This document shows positions 25,720 to 56,423 of a stretch of DNA of 64,000 nt, one piece after another. The DNA is from Baylisascaris procyonis (taxonomy: Eukaryota; Nematoda; Chromadorea; Rhabditida; Ascarididae). The stretch covers positions 806,001 to 870,000 of the forward strand of contig JAZARR010000250.1 in assembly GCA_037389465.1 (NCBI GenBank). The letters run 5' to 3'. The stretch's first letter is position 1. Each line of letters opens with the position of its first letter. The position numbers and the translations under genes were made by a program. A model generated the notes under the pieces. It was not told the origin of the DNA, did not search any database, and was given only the letters and a program-made list of their open reading frames with translations.

Positions 25720-27639
25720 TTATTTATTTATTTATTTATTTATTATAAATCTATTCTTATAGTGGATGGGAATTCATTAATTTTTGAAATTATTAAACAA
25801 ACATATTCAAATATATGGAAAAATATTGCTGCTAATGGTTTCTCAAGTTATATGGAATTTTGTTGACAGTAGATAGACCTCGTTTTACGTTCATTGTCTC
25901 TATGAGTTGCTTCAATTAGACGCTAAATTTAACCGCTTTCCAATATGCAGTCATCAAAAATTGTTAATTGTTATACATTCTCTAAGCTTCACAATAGCAG
26001 CAATGAAATTCTCATTGAATAATTCAAAGAATCTCAAAATAGTAATCAATGTCGTTGAATGTAATCACCTTTATCCTCTCGTTCACTTCAAACTTTTTTT
26101 CCCGAATTTTCTACTATCATTATAGATGAGTAGGCATCATTATTGATGAGTACAAAAAAATAGACGACGAAGAGATTCACTATTGGTGTTTAACACGTTT
26201 TGTCATCATACAAAGTAAACGTGCGCTATATTTTTTTTTTTTTAGGAATAGAATAATAATCGCATATTCGTTACTCATCAATGATAAAATTTGTATTAAT
26301 CCGTGCCAAAAAAAGGAATATAATACAATTTATAATTAACCATTAAAATAATTTATAATTAACCCTTTTTTTTCTCGAATTATATCTTAGAATTGAGAGT
26401 TTTTAGTGAATTATTTTATTGTGAAAGAACTTTTTAGAAATAAATTCATATGTACTCATTTGGGATGCTTCCTCAAATAGTACAGCCGCCGATCTTTCGA
26501 ACGACAAAGAAATTAATCGAACTTTGCAATTAGAAACGGCTAGTGCATCGATCAACTCGTCATATATTTCCTCAACAAATATGCCGGAAATTCTGTAAGT
26601 TATAAACAAATATTTCACTTTTCTTCCTTAAATATTTAGATGATTTGTGAGAAAGAAAGAGATGAATATTTACTTTATAAAATATCCATGAACGATCACC
26701 TATATAGATCCTTCATGAGTAACACTTTCATATATGAATTGAGCCATAATGAAATGAGCTACGAGAAGAACTTTCATTGGAACGATATATGAAGCAATTC
26801 CTCGATATGCCTCACCACCAACGAACGATTTTATAGAGATTCTTCATTCATTGAGGCAATTACGAAGTCATCAGAGCAAAGCGGTGCTTGTTCACTTATC
26901 GAAGAGCTACTAGATACTCCAGGCGGCAATGCGTCTATTTTCGAACGCACTCTACTTGAAGGTTATCGTCATTAATTGAAAGCTTTAAATGGAAAATTCT
27001 CAAAAATGATCCAATAACTACGATAACTATTTGTGTTAAGCAAAATTGTGTTCTTTAACAACAAGCAGCACGAGCAAAATAGTAAATCTAGATTCTTTAG
27101 GTAAAACTTGAGGGCTCGAGATTAAGCTCGAGATTAAGCTTGAGCTTAGCTCTACATAAACCTCTTCTCAGTGTAATTTTTGCTCCTGCAATGCACATCG
27201 ATAAATCGGAATAAGTGGATTGCATAAATTCATCGAGATACTATATTTTTATTGATTTGAGAAAACGATGAATGTTCAGTTGGATTGCAATAGAATTCAA
27301 TTTTATTGCGGAATTAATCGATCATTATTTTATCATAAATTTTTGCACTATTCAATTTTTTTTCAATTTTTCGAAGATCAATTGATGTATTGATTCAATT
27401 TTTAAGTTTCAACACAATGGCAACCATGGCAGAAAGCACATATCGCACGACTAACAACACAGGTGCATCATATAATGACACTCATTGGTGTTGATATGAG
27501 CCACAAGATTGAGGCAATTCAACGACTCACTGCGTTGGATTTATGGCGTAATCGAATTGTGAAGCGAATGCTTTTACCATATTGGATACCAAATTTTGGT
27601 TCTTTGCAAAAATTTTTCATTTGTCTTTGGCAAAAATAA
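21763..27639 (+). CDS. Secreted tandem-family protein, copy 3
   Basis: Function unknown. Nine exons: 21763-22000, 23367-23457, 24216-24304, 24642-24738, 25157-25195, 25521-25642, 26438-26594, 26837-26961, 27407-27639; all phases match, 396 aa. The first ATG abuts an acceptor and is probably used after leader addition. An internal ATG at 21826 would give a more usual signal peptide (WIWQLLMAISTLLTLGGC) and 375 aa. The motif FPETIWLDGLVPYKLD follows. The middle is charged (LEKLRRMHEYEENNEDE), probably helical, then Asp/Asn/Thr-rich with several N-x-[ST] sites. The last two exons encode the family C-terminal domain, from GACSLIEELL to NFGSLQKFFICLWQK. The last exon was found by similarity to the paralogues and begins after a ttttaag acceptor. 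Confidence 0.78.
22025..22097. repeat. (AT)n microsatellite
   Basis: About 36 uninterrupted TA units just inside the first intron of family gene 3. An open frame through it encodes a meaningless Tyr-Ile run. Confidence 0.9.
24921..25067. repeat. Minisatellite in intron 4 of copy 3
   Basis: A core of about 34 bases (starting tgaaaattgattgaatattg) occurs at about 24921, 24975 and 25011. Two of the copies are followed by the same 20-base spacer (starting atgtcacaattgcaaa), giving a higher-order pattern. It lies wholly in an intron. Confidence 0.9.
25656..25744. repeat. (TA)n-(TTTA)n compound microsatellite
   Basis: About 30 TA units run directly into TTTA tetranucleotides, just downstream of exon 6 of family gene 3. 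Confidence 0.9.
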
Positions 27640-29930
27640 GCAATTTTTTGCATCGATTGTTGATTTTCATCGATTTATCGATTTATCGATTTTCTTTGAA
27701 GCTATCAACACGTTAATAATAATAATAATAATAATAGTAATAAAAATTTCAAAAAATTCTCGTTTTCTTTAAATTTTTCGGTGAGAAAATTCTCCGCAAT
27801 GATTGAATTTCCCGAAGCGGTAGAATAAAAATTTTAGGCAAAAGAATTTCAATAATAAATTTGTCTTCTTCAAAATAACACCTGCTTTCTTTCAAGGTAA
27901 TATCTATTCTTATTAAATATTGTGAAATTTTTCGCATCTAAATTAGATGATTCAAAAGTTTTCTGCTTAATTAGCCTATATTTAATTATTTTTGAAATTG
28001 TTATTTCTCTTGTGTTTTTTTTCGATTATTTATTTTCAACTTTTAATTTCAAGATATATAATGCTTTGTTCCGTTTTCATCGATAATTTATTAATAAAGC
28101 GTCTATTCTTACTTCATTCAATCGACACCATTCCATGTCATATTCGATTCTCAATATCAGTTGTGAAAAGTTCATAAAAATTTGAACAAATGGAGCAGAT
28201 ATTGCCGACGATTTTATCGTAGAATTTACGATAATCTTCACAGTAAAATATACGGTTATGTATCGTAGTTTACCATAAATTTGGGGTGTTAAAACAATGA
28301 GGGTCTTTAATCGCCAATACTTCTATCAATGTGCAATTCTTCATTTCTATGTCCTAATACAATCCGTATTATTCATCTCAAAGAGTTAATGGAATTTTTG
28401 GCGATTCTGATATAGTTAAAGGCGAAGAAATAAGGAAAAAGAATCTATTTCAAGCACATAAATAAATTTCTTTGAATTATTACATTCATGAGTTATTTTA
28501 TGGAACAGCAAAGGTGTTATAAGAGATCAATGAATGATAAGCATTCGAAACCTTTAATGACGCTTGAATTCCAAGATCATTCGATCACCTCTCAACTTTG
28601 TCACCATAGCAATGGTAAAAAGTCAACTTCAATTTAACATCTAATAAAGAAAATTTTTAAAATTCCGCCTGTATATTCTGACGTTAGTGGTGATGAACAC
28701 AAATATATGGGGCTGAAAATATGAAAAAAAAAAAAGAAACAATCACACGCATATTAGTGGTGTAAAATTTTTTAAAGTTTCCTCTCTGAGATATTGCTCA
28801 ACACATAGCGATTGTGGAATATCCCCATATGGGATGGTATAATTTCCAAAAAAAATTGGAAAAAATTTCTGAAAAGAGAGATTATTAGAAAAATTCTTTA
28901 GATATAGCTTCAACTTTCTATTCGAAATCTTAGATTTTTTGCAAACACAATAATCTGCCTACGATTATCGTTTCAAGAGTACACAGGTGAGAATTAAAAA
29001 AGTGTTGATTTTAAGGGCAGAGTGTCGTGTTCTTGTTCTTCTTTTTTTGCGTTGAAGTAGGTGGAAGAGATTTGAAGTAAAGCTCAAAGAAATGGGTCAG
29101 AAAAGGACAAGCACCCCTTCAGACGTTTGATTTGCTGTTGTGTGATCTTTACGTGTTTGTGTGTGTGTGTGTGTGTGTGAGACAATTTAAAAGTTTGCAT
29201 GCTTCGTCCTTCAGCATAGCAGTTATAATGCCTCATTCTCATCGATATACCCCTTTCGTTAACACTACCACCTATCATTTCATCTCATTGCTTTGCCACA
29301 TTCCCTTTCACCTTTATTCACTCCCTCCCCCTCCATTCACTTCCCTTTCTTTCTTAAGCTTTCAAGCACTTTATATGTCTTCGCATGTTCATATTGTCTA
29401 TTCAACAGCTTCACTCCTGAAACTATTGAAGTTAGAGCTAGAAAAGTTGTTGAACGCAACTGCACCATCTGTAATAGCCTCCTATTCTTGCTTGTCCGTA
29501 TGTCAAACATTTCTAGCCCGAGAACAGCTAAAGCTGAAGCTAAGCAATTTTATGCGTTTAGTTATGCCATGAAGTGGTACCCTACATTATCTTTGATAAG
29601 TTTTTTTGTTTTTTTTTTCATTGAAATTTTTGCTTTAATTCATTGTCTAACTGAGGCAATATTTTCAACAAAACGGTCACTCATTCTGTGACAAAAAAAA
29701 AAAATACAAAGCTTAGTAGGTTGTGATAAAGATCTATCGTGCGTTAAAAAGCATAAATTTCATATGCAATGGTACTCTAACCTTGTTGTCTTCTTTCGGG
29801 TATTATTGAATTATTATACAATTTTCCAATAACCTAGGAAACCGCTAGAGAATTATACTTATATAAATAAATAATTGAGCATCGCTGATGGTTAATGAAT
29901 GCCAATATCAATAAGAATTTATTCATCTTC
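27640..29930. other. Intergenic, upstream of family gene 4
   Basis: AT-rich spacer with an ATCGATTT triplication (27668-27691), a (TAA)n run (27713-27737) and a (GT)n tract (29159-29179). Around 29290-29690 two overlapping open frames have a slightly better base mix (one includes VVERNCTICNSLLF), but neither has a start or splice structure I trust. The leader acceptor of the next gene is at 29931-29932. Confidence 0.45.
29159..29179. repeat. (GT)n microsatellite
   Basis: Uninterrupted GT dinucleotide run of about ten units. Confidence 0.9.
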
Positions 29931-29940
29931 AGATAACAAT

Positions 29941-33478
<3,538 letters not shown>

Positions 33479-33800
33479 TTGTGTCAAGGACGTTTTCAAT
33501 GTTCTGTTTCACTAATAATAGTGCTCTGACCTGAAATAATCGTGATTGATAGAATATAAGGAAAAATTAATCGTCGAATATTCAACATTATAATCTCATT
33601 TATCGTTATTTGTATAAAAATTTTCTTCATGTTTACTTTATTCTATCATAAACAAATATCTATTCAAGTATGTTGCATCTTATTTACTCAAAAAATTTTT
33701 ATTATAGTGATACTAAACGTTCGTTGATTTTTTTTTTGTAGTTGATTCAGCTATCTTTGTAATTACTAATTATTATTTCGATACTTTTTGCTTTCTTTAA

Positions 33801-34796
33801 GCAATATATCTATCATTAGTATTCGCATCAAATAAGTAAATAAATCTGATTTCATTCCATAGATCAATTGCTTAATAGGCTTACTAATAGTGTAGTGTTG
33901 GCTTCATTGAGATATTTCACTATGTTTACCAATCTGTCATGTTCTGACATCTTTTATAGTGCCGAAAATTAAATCAGCAAAGAAATTGCGCTTCTCTAAT
34001 TCTACATCAGAAAGAATCATAATAAAAATCCGAATGAAATAGAAATACTGCACAAAACAAAAACGAATTTGAATTAATAAATCAAAATTAAATACAGAAA
34101 TTCTTAGCAATTAAAGCAGCAACCTACCTATCGCTCCAAATGCGATAGCATATTTCCTAGCCCTTAAATATCTTATATACCATCATCTTTTCCCGATAGG
34201 TAAATGTTATAACTGTCGAATTAATTCATACAAACAAAGATCCAAGATCGCTTTCAGATGAACCATCCCTTATAAGTAATATATGCAAATATAAGCAAAT
34301 CTTTATCAAGCCCATGAACATCTAAACATCACAAATCGTATTTTCGTGATATTCACAAAGAAGACAATCAAGGGTTATCTACAGGTCATTTAGAAAAGGA
34401 CAATTACAGACCTCTCCCTTGGCTCCTCCCTCCTCCCCCCCCCCCTCCCCTTAGAACCACCTACCAATATATATCGATAACATGAGCTAACGAATCTATT
34501 TAAATTTTCCACTTTCACAAAAAAAACGGAAAATTTATGATTGACTGACATCCACTTATACAATGCAATCAAGTTTACAAAGAATATAAGCAATTGCTGG
34601 TATAAGCATACGATGGAGGCGGACAGTAATCGACACATCGTATTTTACTCATTCGGAAGAGACTACGAAGGCACACAAGATAGGGCAGCAGCACAACGGA
34701 TATTAATTTGTGCTATTCAAATATCCACGAAAAAAAAACAATCGAAAAAGAAGACGACCGGACGGCCATAGCAAAATCCTATATAGGAAGATATAA
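33801..34796. other. Convergent intergenic space
   Basis: Space between the ends of family gene 4 (plus) and the NFX1 homologue (minus), presumably both 3' UTRs. It includes a poly-C tract near 34433-34448. The open frame at 34541-34771 ends in a Lys-rich run and has no splice context. It was not called. Confidence 0.45.
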
Positions 34797-46136
<11,340 letters not shown>

Positions 46137-46783
46137 TTTCTAATAATGTATTTTAGCAAATCACGCAAGGGACACGACTCTAAAATAATATTATTATCTT
46201 TAAAAAAAATATGAATAAAGGAAGCGATGAGAAAACAAATGTTTTATGTCATTAAAGAAATATAATTAATGAGGCAATTTTATAAACAATGGAACATCCA
46301 ATAACAATTCATATTGAATGCTAAACAACTATTAGAGATGAGTTAAAAGAGTCATTAAGGAACCATAGAACGTTTAGCGAACGTTCGGTTATTCCATGAT
46401 ATAATCGCCTTCATCGATGCGTCGAATTGCCTACGTTTTATTTATGTTTCAATGATCCGGGAAAGGAAAAAATACGATGAATATGTGAAAAAAGACCGAC
46501 ACAAAATAACGATGCATCAGCACAGCAAAAACCAAACAACAGCTATTTAGGTATAAAAGTGAAATGGAACCTAATAAAATGACATTGAGACGAGCATAGT
46601 AAACAACAAAGAAAAGATATCAATAAGCATATTCATCACGTTTCTTGATATTTAAATTTTGTTTTCACAAGTATTTCCACGTGTTATATTCGGTGTCAAC
46701 CTTGCAAATTTCTAACTTCCTATATCCATGGGATCCGAGCCATTATTTTTGCAATAGCCGAGTAAGCCGCAGCAAAAAGCAGG
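46137..46783. other. NFX1 upstream region
   Basis: Presumed promoter side of the NFX1 homologue. It holds the leader acceptor (minus-strand AG at 46141-46140) and a perfect 7-bp inverted repeat, gaacgtt-tagcg-aacgttc, at about 46368-46386. No gene was seen. Confidence 0.4.
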
Positions 46784-47471
46784 ATGAAGGATGAAGCCGA
46801 TCCTATCCTTATTGCCGATCGCAATCAGGCTAGAGCCGGATTTAATCCAGACCTTTTATTATTCCAGAAATTAGTATATTACAGAAAGTACTGATAGTTT
46901 GAAGCAGTTAAGGACGAATGAATATTACTGCATGAGGACTAACAGTTGGGGACTAATGAATAGCATGTAAGATAGGCACCGGAAGCTTGAGAGCAACAGC
47001 TGATTCATTCAATGTGCTCTGCGGGACCTATCGTACACCACCGCATAAGAAAGCTAACGAGCGATCGTAAAGTACGATCACGTCGACCATGGTTCACAGC
47101 TATTACGGCGAATCGTCTTATCAGTGAGGGAAAATTGCAGCCGAATGGGAGAATAAACTATGCGAAGTTTGGAGCTAAATCGACGGAAATCAACCACTTT
47201 AAACCTTCGATGATGTCAATATTGCACAATATGCTGAAATGGCGGCGATAGAACGCTACAAAATCCAGAAATCTCGGCGAATTGCGATTGTTTTAAATGT
47301 TGTCCGATCCGTCTTAATTATGGGAGCTATATGTGCCGGTAGTGAAAGCTGAAAATTGAGCCAACTATATTCGGTCGTCTTCTTCGGGTTCCGGAAATTC
47401 AGGATCGCTTGTCAAACATTGCAATAAATTGTTTTGACGACAGAATAGGGAAGAGAAGTCTTATGATATAG
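46784..47471 (+). pseudogene. Frame-shifted coding relic, unidentified
   Basis: Four coding-like blocks follow each other in different frames in a locally GC-richer stretch. 46784-46894 starts with ATG and includes DPILIADRNQARAGFNPD. 47012-47250 includes ISEGKLQPNGRINYAKFG. 47203-47352 includes IAQYAEMAAIERYKIQKSRR followed by a hydrophobic stretch (IAIVLNVVRSVLIMGAIC). 47346-47471 includes EPTIFGRLLRVPEIQDRL. Blocks 2 to 4 abut or overlap, so frame changes near 47200 and 47345 are too tight for introns. This suggests a decayed gene copy or indel errors in the assembly. It lies between the divergent NFX1 and atp-2 genes. I do not recognise the family. Confidence 0.4.
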
Positions 47472-48939
47472 GACGTTCATTTGATGTAATATGATGGAAA
47501 TTTTTAGGTTTGAATAAAATTTTTCGATATTCGTCTAATTTTGAAAGTTCTTTTTTTTTTGAAATTGGCGATCTATTTTATTGAGTGAAAGGTTCGTATA
47601 TTAAATGACATCCTTCTTTCCAAATTGCTCGAACTTTCCGATTTTGTTGTACTCTCAATCAGCCACTTTGGCATTTACTCACCCTTTCGGTTTAAATAGC
47701 CGAATCAGAGATGAAAATATTGATTAATTATATGCAAATTATTTGTCTTCGCGATAAAGAGGTTTTATTCAAATTCAAATTATAAGCTTCTCTAATTCAT
47801 TCATCAACGAGTTGGATACAATGTCAAAAATGAAATACATTACTGCAAAATAAACAATTTTCAAAGGATAGATACCATTAACGATTATCAGCGATGAAGA
47901 GTGTTAGAGATGCAGTGTGATGGTGAATACTTTCTGCCTCATACCGTAAAGGTGCCAAATTTTAAATGATTCTCGTATTCGACTACCGTCGAATGTCAGG
48001 TATTTCGTTGCGAAAGTGTTGCTTATAACAATCGGAAACGTTCAGATCCGCTGGGATTTGAAGGTGATCGGCAAACTAGTTTTATATAGTAGTAGTAATA
48101 CGAGGTGTAAGCTTAACGAAGAAGTGCTAAATATTGTATAATGTTGGTTGGTTGTTATGGTCGTCGTATTGCGCGAATACGATGCAAATTGCTAGATTTT
48201 GACTATTTTCCGAGGAGCATAGTTATGATGATCTTCGGCGTTAGTTATATGATCCTTGATTAACGGGCGTTTTTTTCCTTCCAAAATCCGTTTGCTATAG
48301 GGTGCCAAATTTTAAATAATTCTGGATAAATTTTGAGGATAATTTTCAGCATCCTTCATGAATGGATGAAATATTTGTGCCAAAAATTGTTGTTTTATCG
48401 CTTAAGGTTTGAAATAATTGATGCAAATGAAGGGCGAATCTTAGTGATATGCTCAAATTCAACGCTATAGTCAGTGAATTTCTTCGAGGATTTAATCATT
48501 AATTGGGTTTCTAACCTCAGAAACCTTCTTTGCGGGTTATGCGGAAAAATGCTAGGATGGCTAGCGGGCTGGCTGGTAAATCCGTCATAGAGGATTAACG
48601 GTAAAAAAAACAAGGAGATAAGAATGAATCCATTGTTCTATCCTATTGCAGTAGTCACAAATTTTCTTTCATTTTCCTTCTCACTCTAGTTGAAATCAAA
48701 TAGCAGCATAGTTATGTAAGTAAGTTTTAATTAATTTGAATGAAGTGATTGATGGGTTCATTGAATCAATCCAAACAACCAAAAATATTATTGAAGGTAG
48801 TAAGGATAAAATGTGAGGATTTTTATTACAGTGCAACTTGGCCAAGTTTTTTTTCTTCGCCACTGGATTGTTATTCGTTTATGTGACTGATCCTCATTGT
48901 TCGGATATTCCCGTTGGCATAGGTAAATTGTGCTATTGC
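47472..48939. other. Intergenic, atp-2 upstream region
   Basis: No gene that I can support. The promoter of atp-2 should lie here. A leader-type acceptor (tattgcag, AG at 48940-48941) sits 15 bases before its ATG. Confidence 0.45.
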
Positions 48940-48956
48940 AGAGGTAAACACAAACG

Positions 48957-53874
<4,918 letters not shown>

Positions 53875-55567
53875 AGGCGAATTTAGTGACGATTCTAGTG
53901 ATCTAATGAGAAATGCCGAATTATTTGCTGCCCGCTGTACATTGTATATGTTGGATGGAAGAAACCTGCTGCCTCTCGTTCTCTAACAACATTTTAAGTT
54001 GTTATATTTAAGCCACGACACTCTCTGGCATAATTTTATTCGTCAGACCCGAAGTATCCTCGTCGGATTCGTGTTGTGATGGGTATACCCTGTAGTAGTG
54101 GGGATATACGATTGATATATGTAGATGTTGATGTTTTTATATAGGGAACCCGATTTATTATATTGTATCGAATATGTTTATAGACCATTTTTTATTTGAA
54201 TTACTCCTGTTTGTTGGTTTGTTGTGTTTTTGAAGCGCTCAAATTAATAAATATACGGCTTTTCTCATTAAACTTTTTCGAACATTTGATCTATATTTCG
54301 AAGGCGAGCTATACTTGAGCATGTAAAAACAATAAATTCATCGCTTGTAGAGGATATAAGTTGATAGAAGTCGATTAAATCAAGAGCATTGAATGATCGG
54401 TTTTTTTTTTTTTTTTGCAATTTTGCGTTGAGAAGATGCTGTTTTATAAAGTCTCTGTTGGTAACCGTAGGTGGTTAAATGGGGAGTGAATTCTAGCGAC
54501 GAGAAGATTTGTGACATCCAGGGGGGGGGGGGTGGAGTGGACTCGTAGGTATCGACCACAGAACGAGGAGTGAAAAATAGAATATTATTTAGTCAGATGG
54601 CCGATGTGAGGGTGTACGGGTATTTGGTACTTTACAACGATTGGTGTTTGTTGGGGCAGTGATTTTACTCAGGCAGGTGTTCTTATGGAGGGCTAAGAAA
54701 TATTCTGAAGTAGGCTGATTGGTCAAATGTTCATAGCTATATGCGCCATAGTGAAATGCAAAAAGGTCGGTTGTTTGCGGTCAAAGCCGGCCAAATTACA
54801 TTTAAGGTAATTACGGTGGATTACAAAATAGGTAATTACGCTGACCAATATAAAGAATTAAAAAATTGAAAGACGGAAGCGATTCAAAGTGAAATTCGAA
54901 CAGTCTCTACGAAATGCTGTCATTATTATAGACATTATACTCTTCCATATGGATAGCTGAAAGTTACAACGTGTATATATCTACTCGTATTGAATTTTAA
55001 ATAGCCGGAGGGCATAAGTGCATCATCGTTAGAAACGCTCAACAAAGAGAGCAGATATTACGTATGACACGGTTTTTGATCCGTATTTTTTGAATACTCG
55101 ATAATATTCAAGCGTATTTTTCGCTAGCGAATTGTTTTGTTTGCTATTGTACCTTGTACTATCGAGGTGAAATCTCATCTCAGCTGAAGCATCCCTATCT
55201 CTGAATCCAGCTCTCTTTCTCTCTCTCTAGGTCCAAGCCGTCCATCTTTTTGGGCTCTCTAGGTTCCCCTTTGATTGTCTTGGGGAGCCTTTGCAAATGT
55301 TACCGCAGCGGAGCCTATCCGTCCCTACAAAAAAGATTTTTTCTCCAGCCATAGGCGGAAGTGGCCTGACTTCAAAGCATATCGGAAATCAAAAAAATAC
55401 AAAAGATCGATACGGAGAGAAATGCTGGTAACATCGGCATATCTATAGCAATATTTAAGAAAGTATTGAAAGTGCAAATTCATCAGAGAAATACCGTTGT
55501 TGTGAGCATCTCATTCGGAGTGTAAATGTCATGCGGCCAGGTTATACGGTATATACAGTAGTAAAGT

Positions 55568-55609
<42 letters not shown>

Positions 55610-56360
55610 GAATCAGGATCGAATGCGATCTTGGCCGTTACTAGAACATGGATCGGGAAAAACGTTAGAAAAAAAATCTGCACAAATTTTCTAAATCGAT
55701 AGCTAAATGAACGAAATGATTCACATTCTGAAAGCAATTTATTTAATCACTAATATAGGAGCTTCGTTGATGTGTTTTTTGCATCGAATTTTATATAACG
55801 ATTTCCTCATACATCTTATTCGTATGTTTATATCATTGTTGGATATCGACATATATAGGCCATTTGTTACATAGGTTTTTTATGATCCGATATTTTGATT
55901 TACTGCTTTAAGCTCCAACCGGAGTCGAATCTTGTTGTTCAGATGCATCGATCCAACGAGCTATATACATCGCAAATATTCCCCTTCGATGAGATAAACC
56001 TAAAGACTGCATAGTGTTCGAGCATCGACGAATCTTTCCAGTGGTACTGAGTATACGATATGAGGTCCTGCCTATGTGGGGAAGTTTGGAGGGTGGGGGA
56101 AAGCGTGGGCAAGGAAACGATCATAGAGATAAGCTGATGGCTGTGTTTCTCTTCTCCTTCATAATCTTAATGTTCACTGCCATTTGTGCGTTTACAAGTA
56201 CTAAATACGATGATTTGTACTATATTCTCTAGGGTGATCTACATCATACTATACGCAATCATGGATCCTACAGTATCCTTACAGTATTCGGTTCAACTTT
56301 TGCATCATACTCATTAAATAAGCGTTTGTATTACATTATTTTTTGTAATGCAACAGTTTC
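53875..56360. other. Intergenic, atp-2 3' end to prmt-5
   Basis: Contains the atp-2 3' UTR with aataaa at 54246-54251, a run of about eleven G near 54523, a GC-richer pyrimidine tract followed by mixed sequence around 55170-55370, and an AT microsatellite. No gene was recognised. The open frame at 56014-56232 has no supporting structure. Confidence 0.45.
55570..55605. repeat. (AT)n microsatellite
   Basis: Uninterrupted TA run upstream of prmt-5. Confidence 0.9.
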
Positions 56361-56423
56361 AGGCTAGACTTGATTGATCGTTTGTGTTAGAGACCTCAAT
56401 AGAGGCGGTGAACATATGAGGGC

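Noticed and set aside
29132..29691. Two overlapping open frames of 132 and 146 codons
   Set aside because: One starts in the GT microsatellite. Both are Leu/Phe/Ser-rich from a pyrimidine-rich stretch and have no start context, splice structure or family resemblance.
34541..34771. 76-codon plus-strand open frame near the NFX1 3' end
   Set aside because: It is Lys-rich towards its end, shows no splice or leader signals, and does not match the family C-terminal domain expected for gene 4.
55910..55960. tRNA B-box-like sequence (ggagtcgaatct)
   Set aside because: No A box, cloverleaf or acceptor stem could be built around it. The similar sequence near 44715 on the minus strand failed in the same way.
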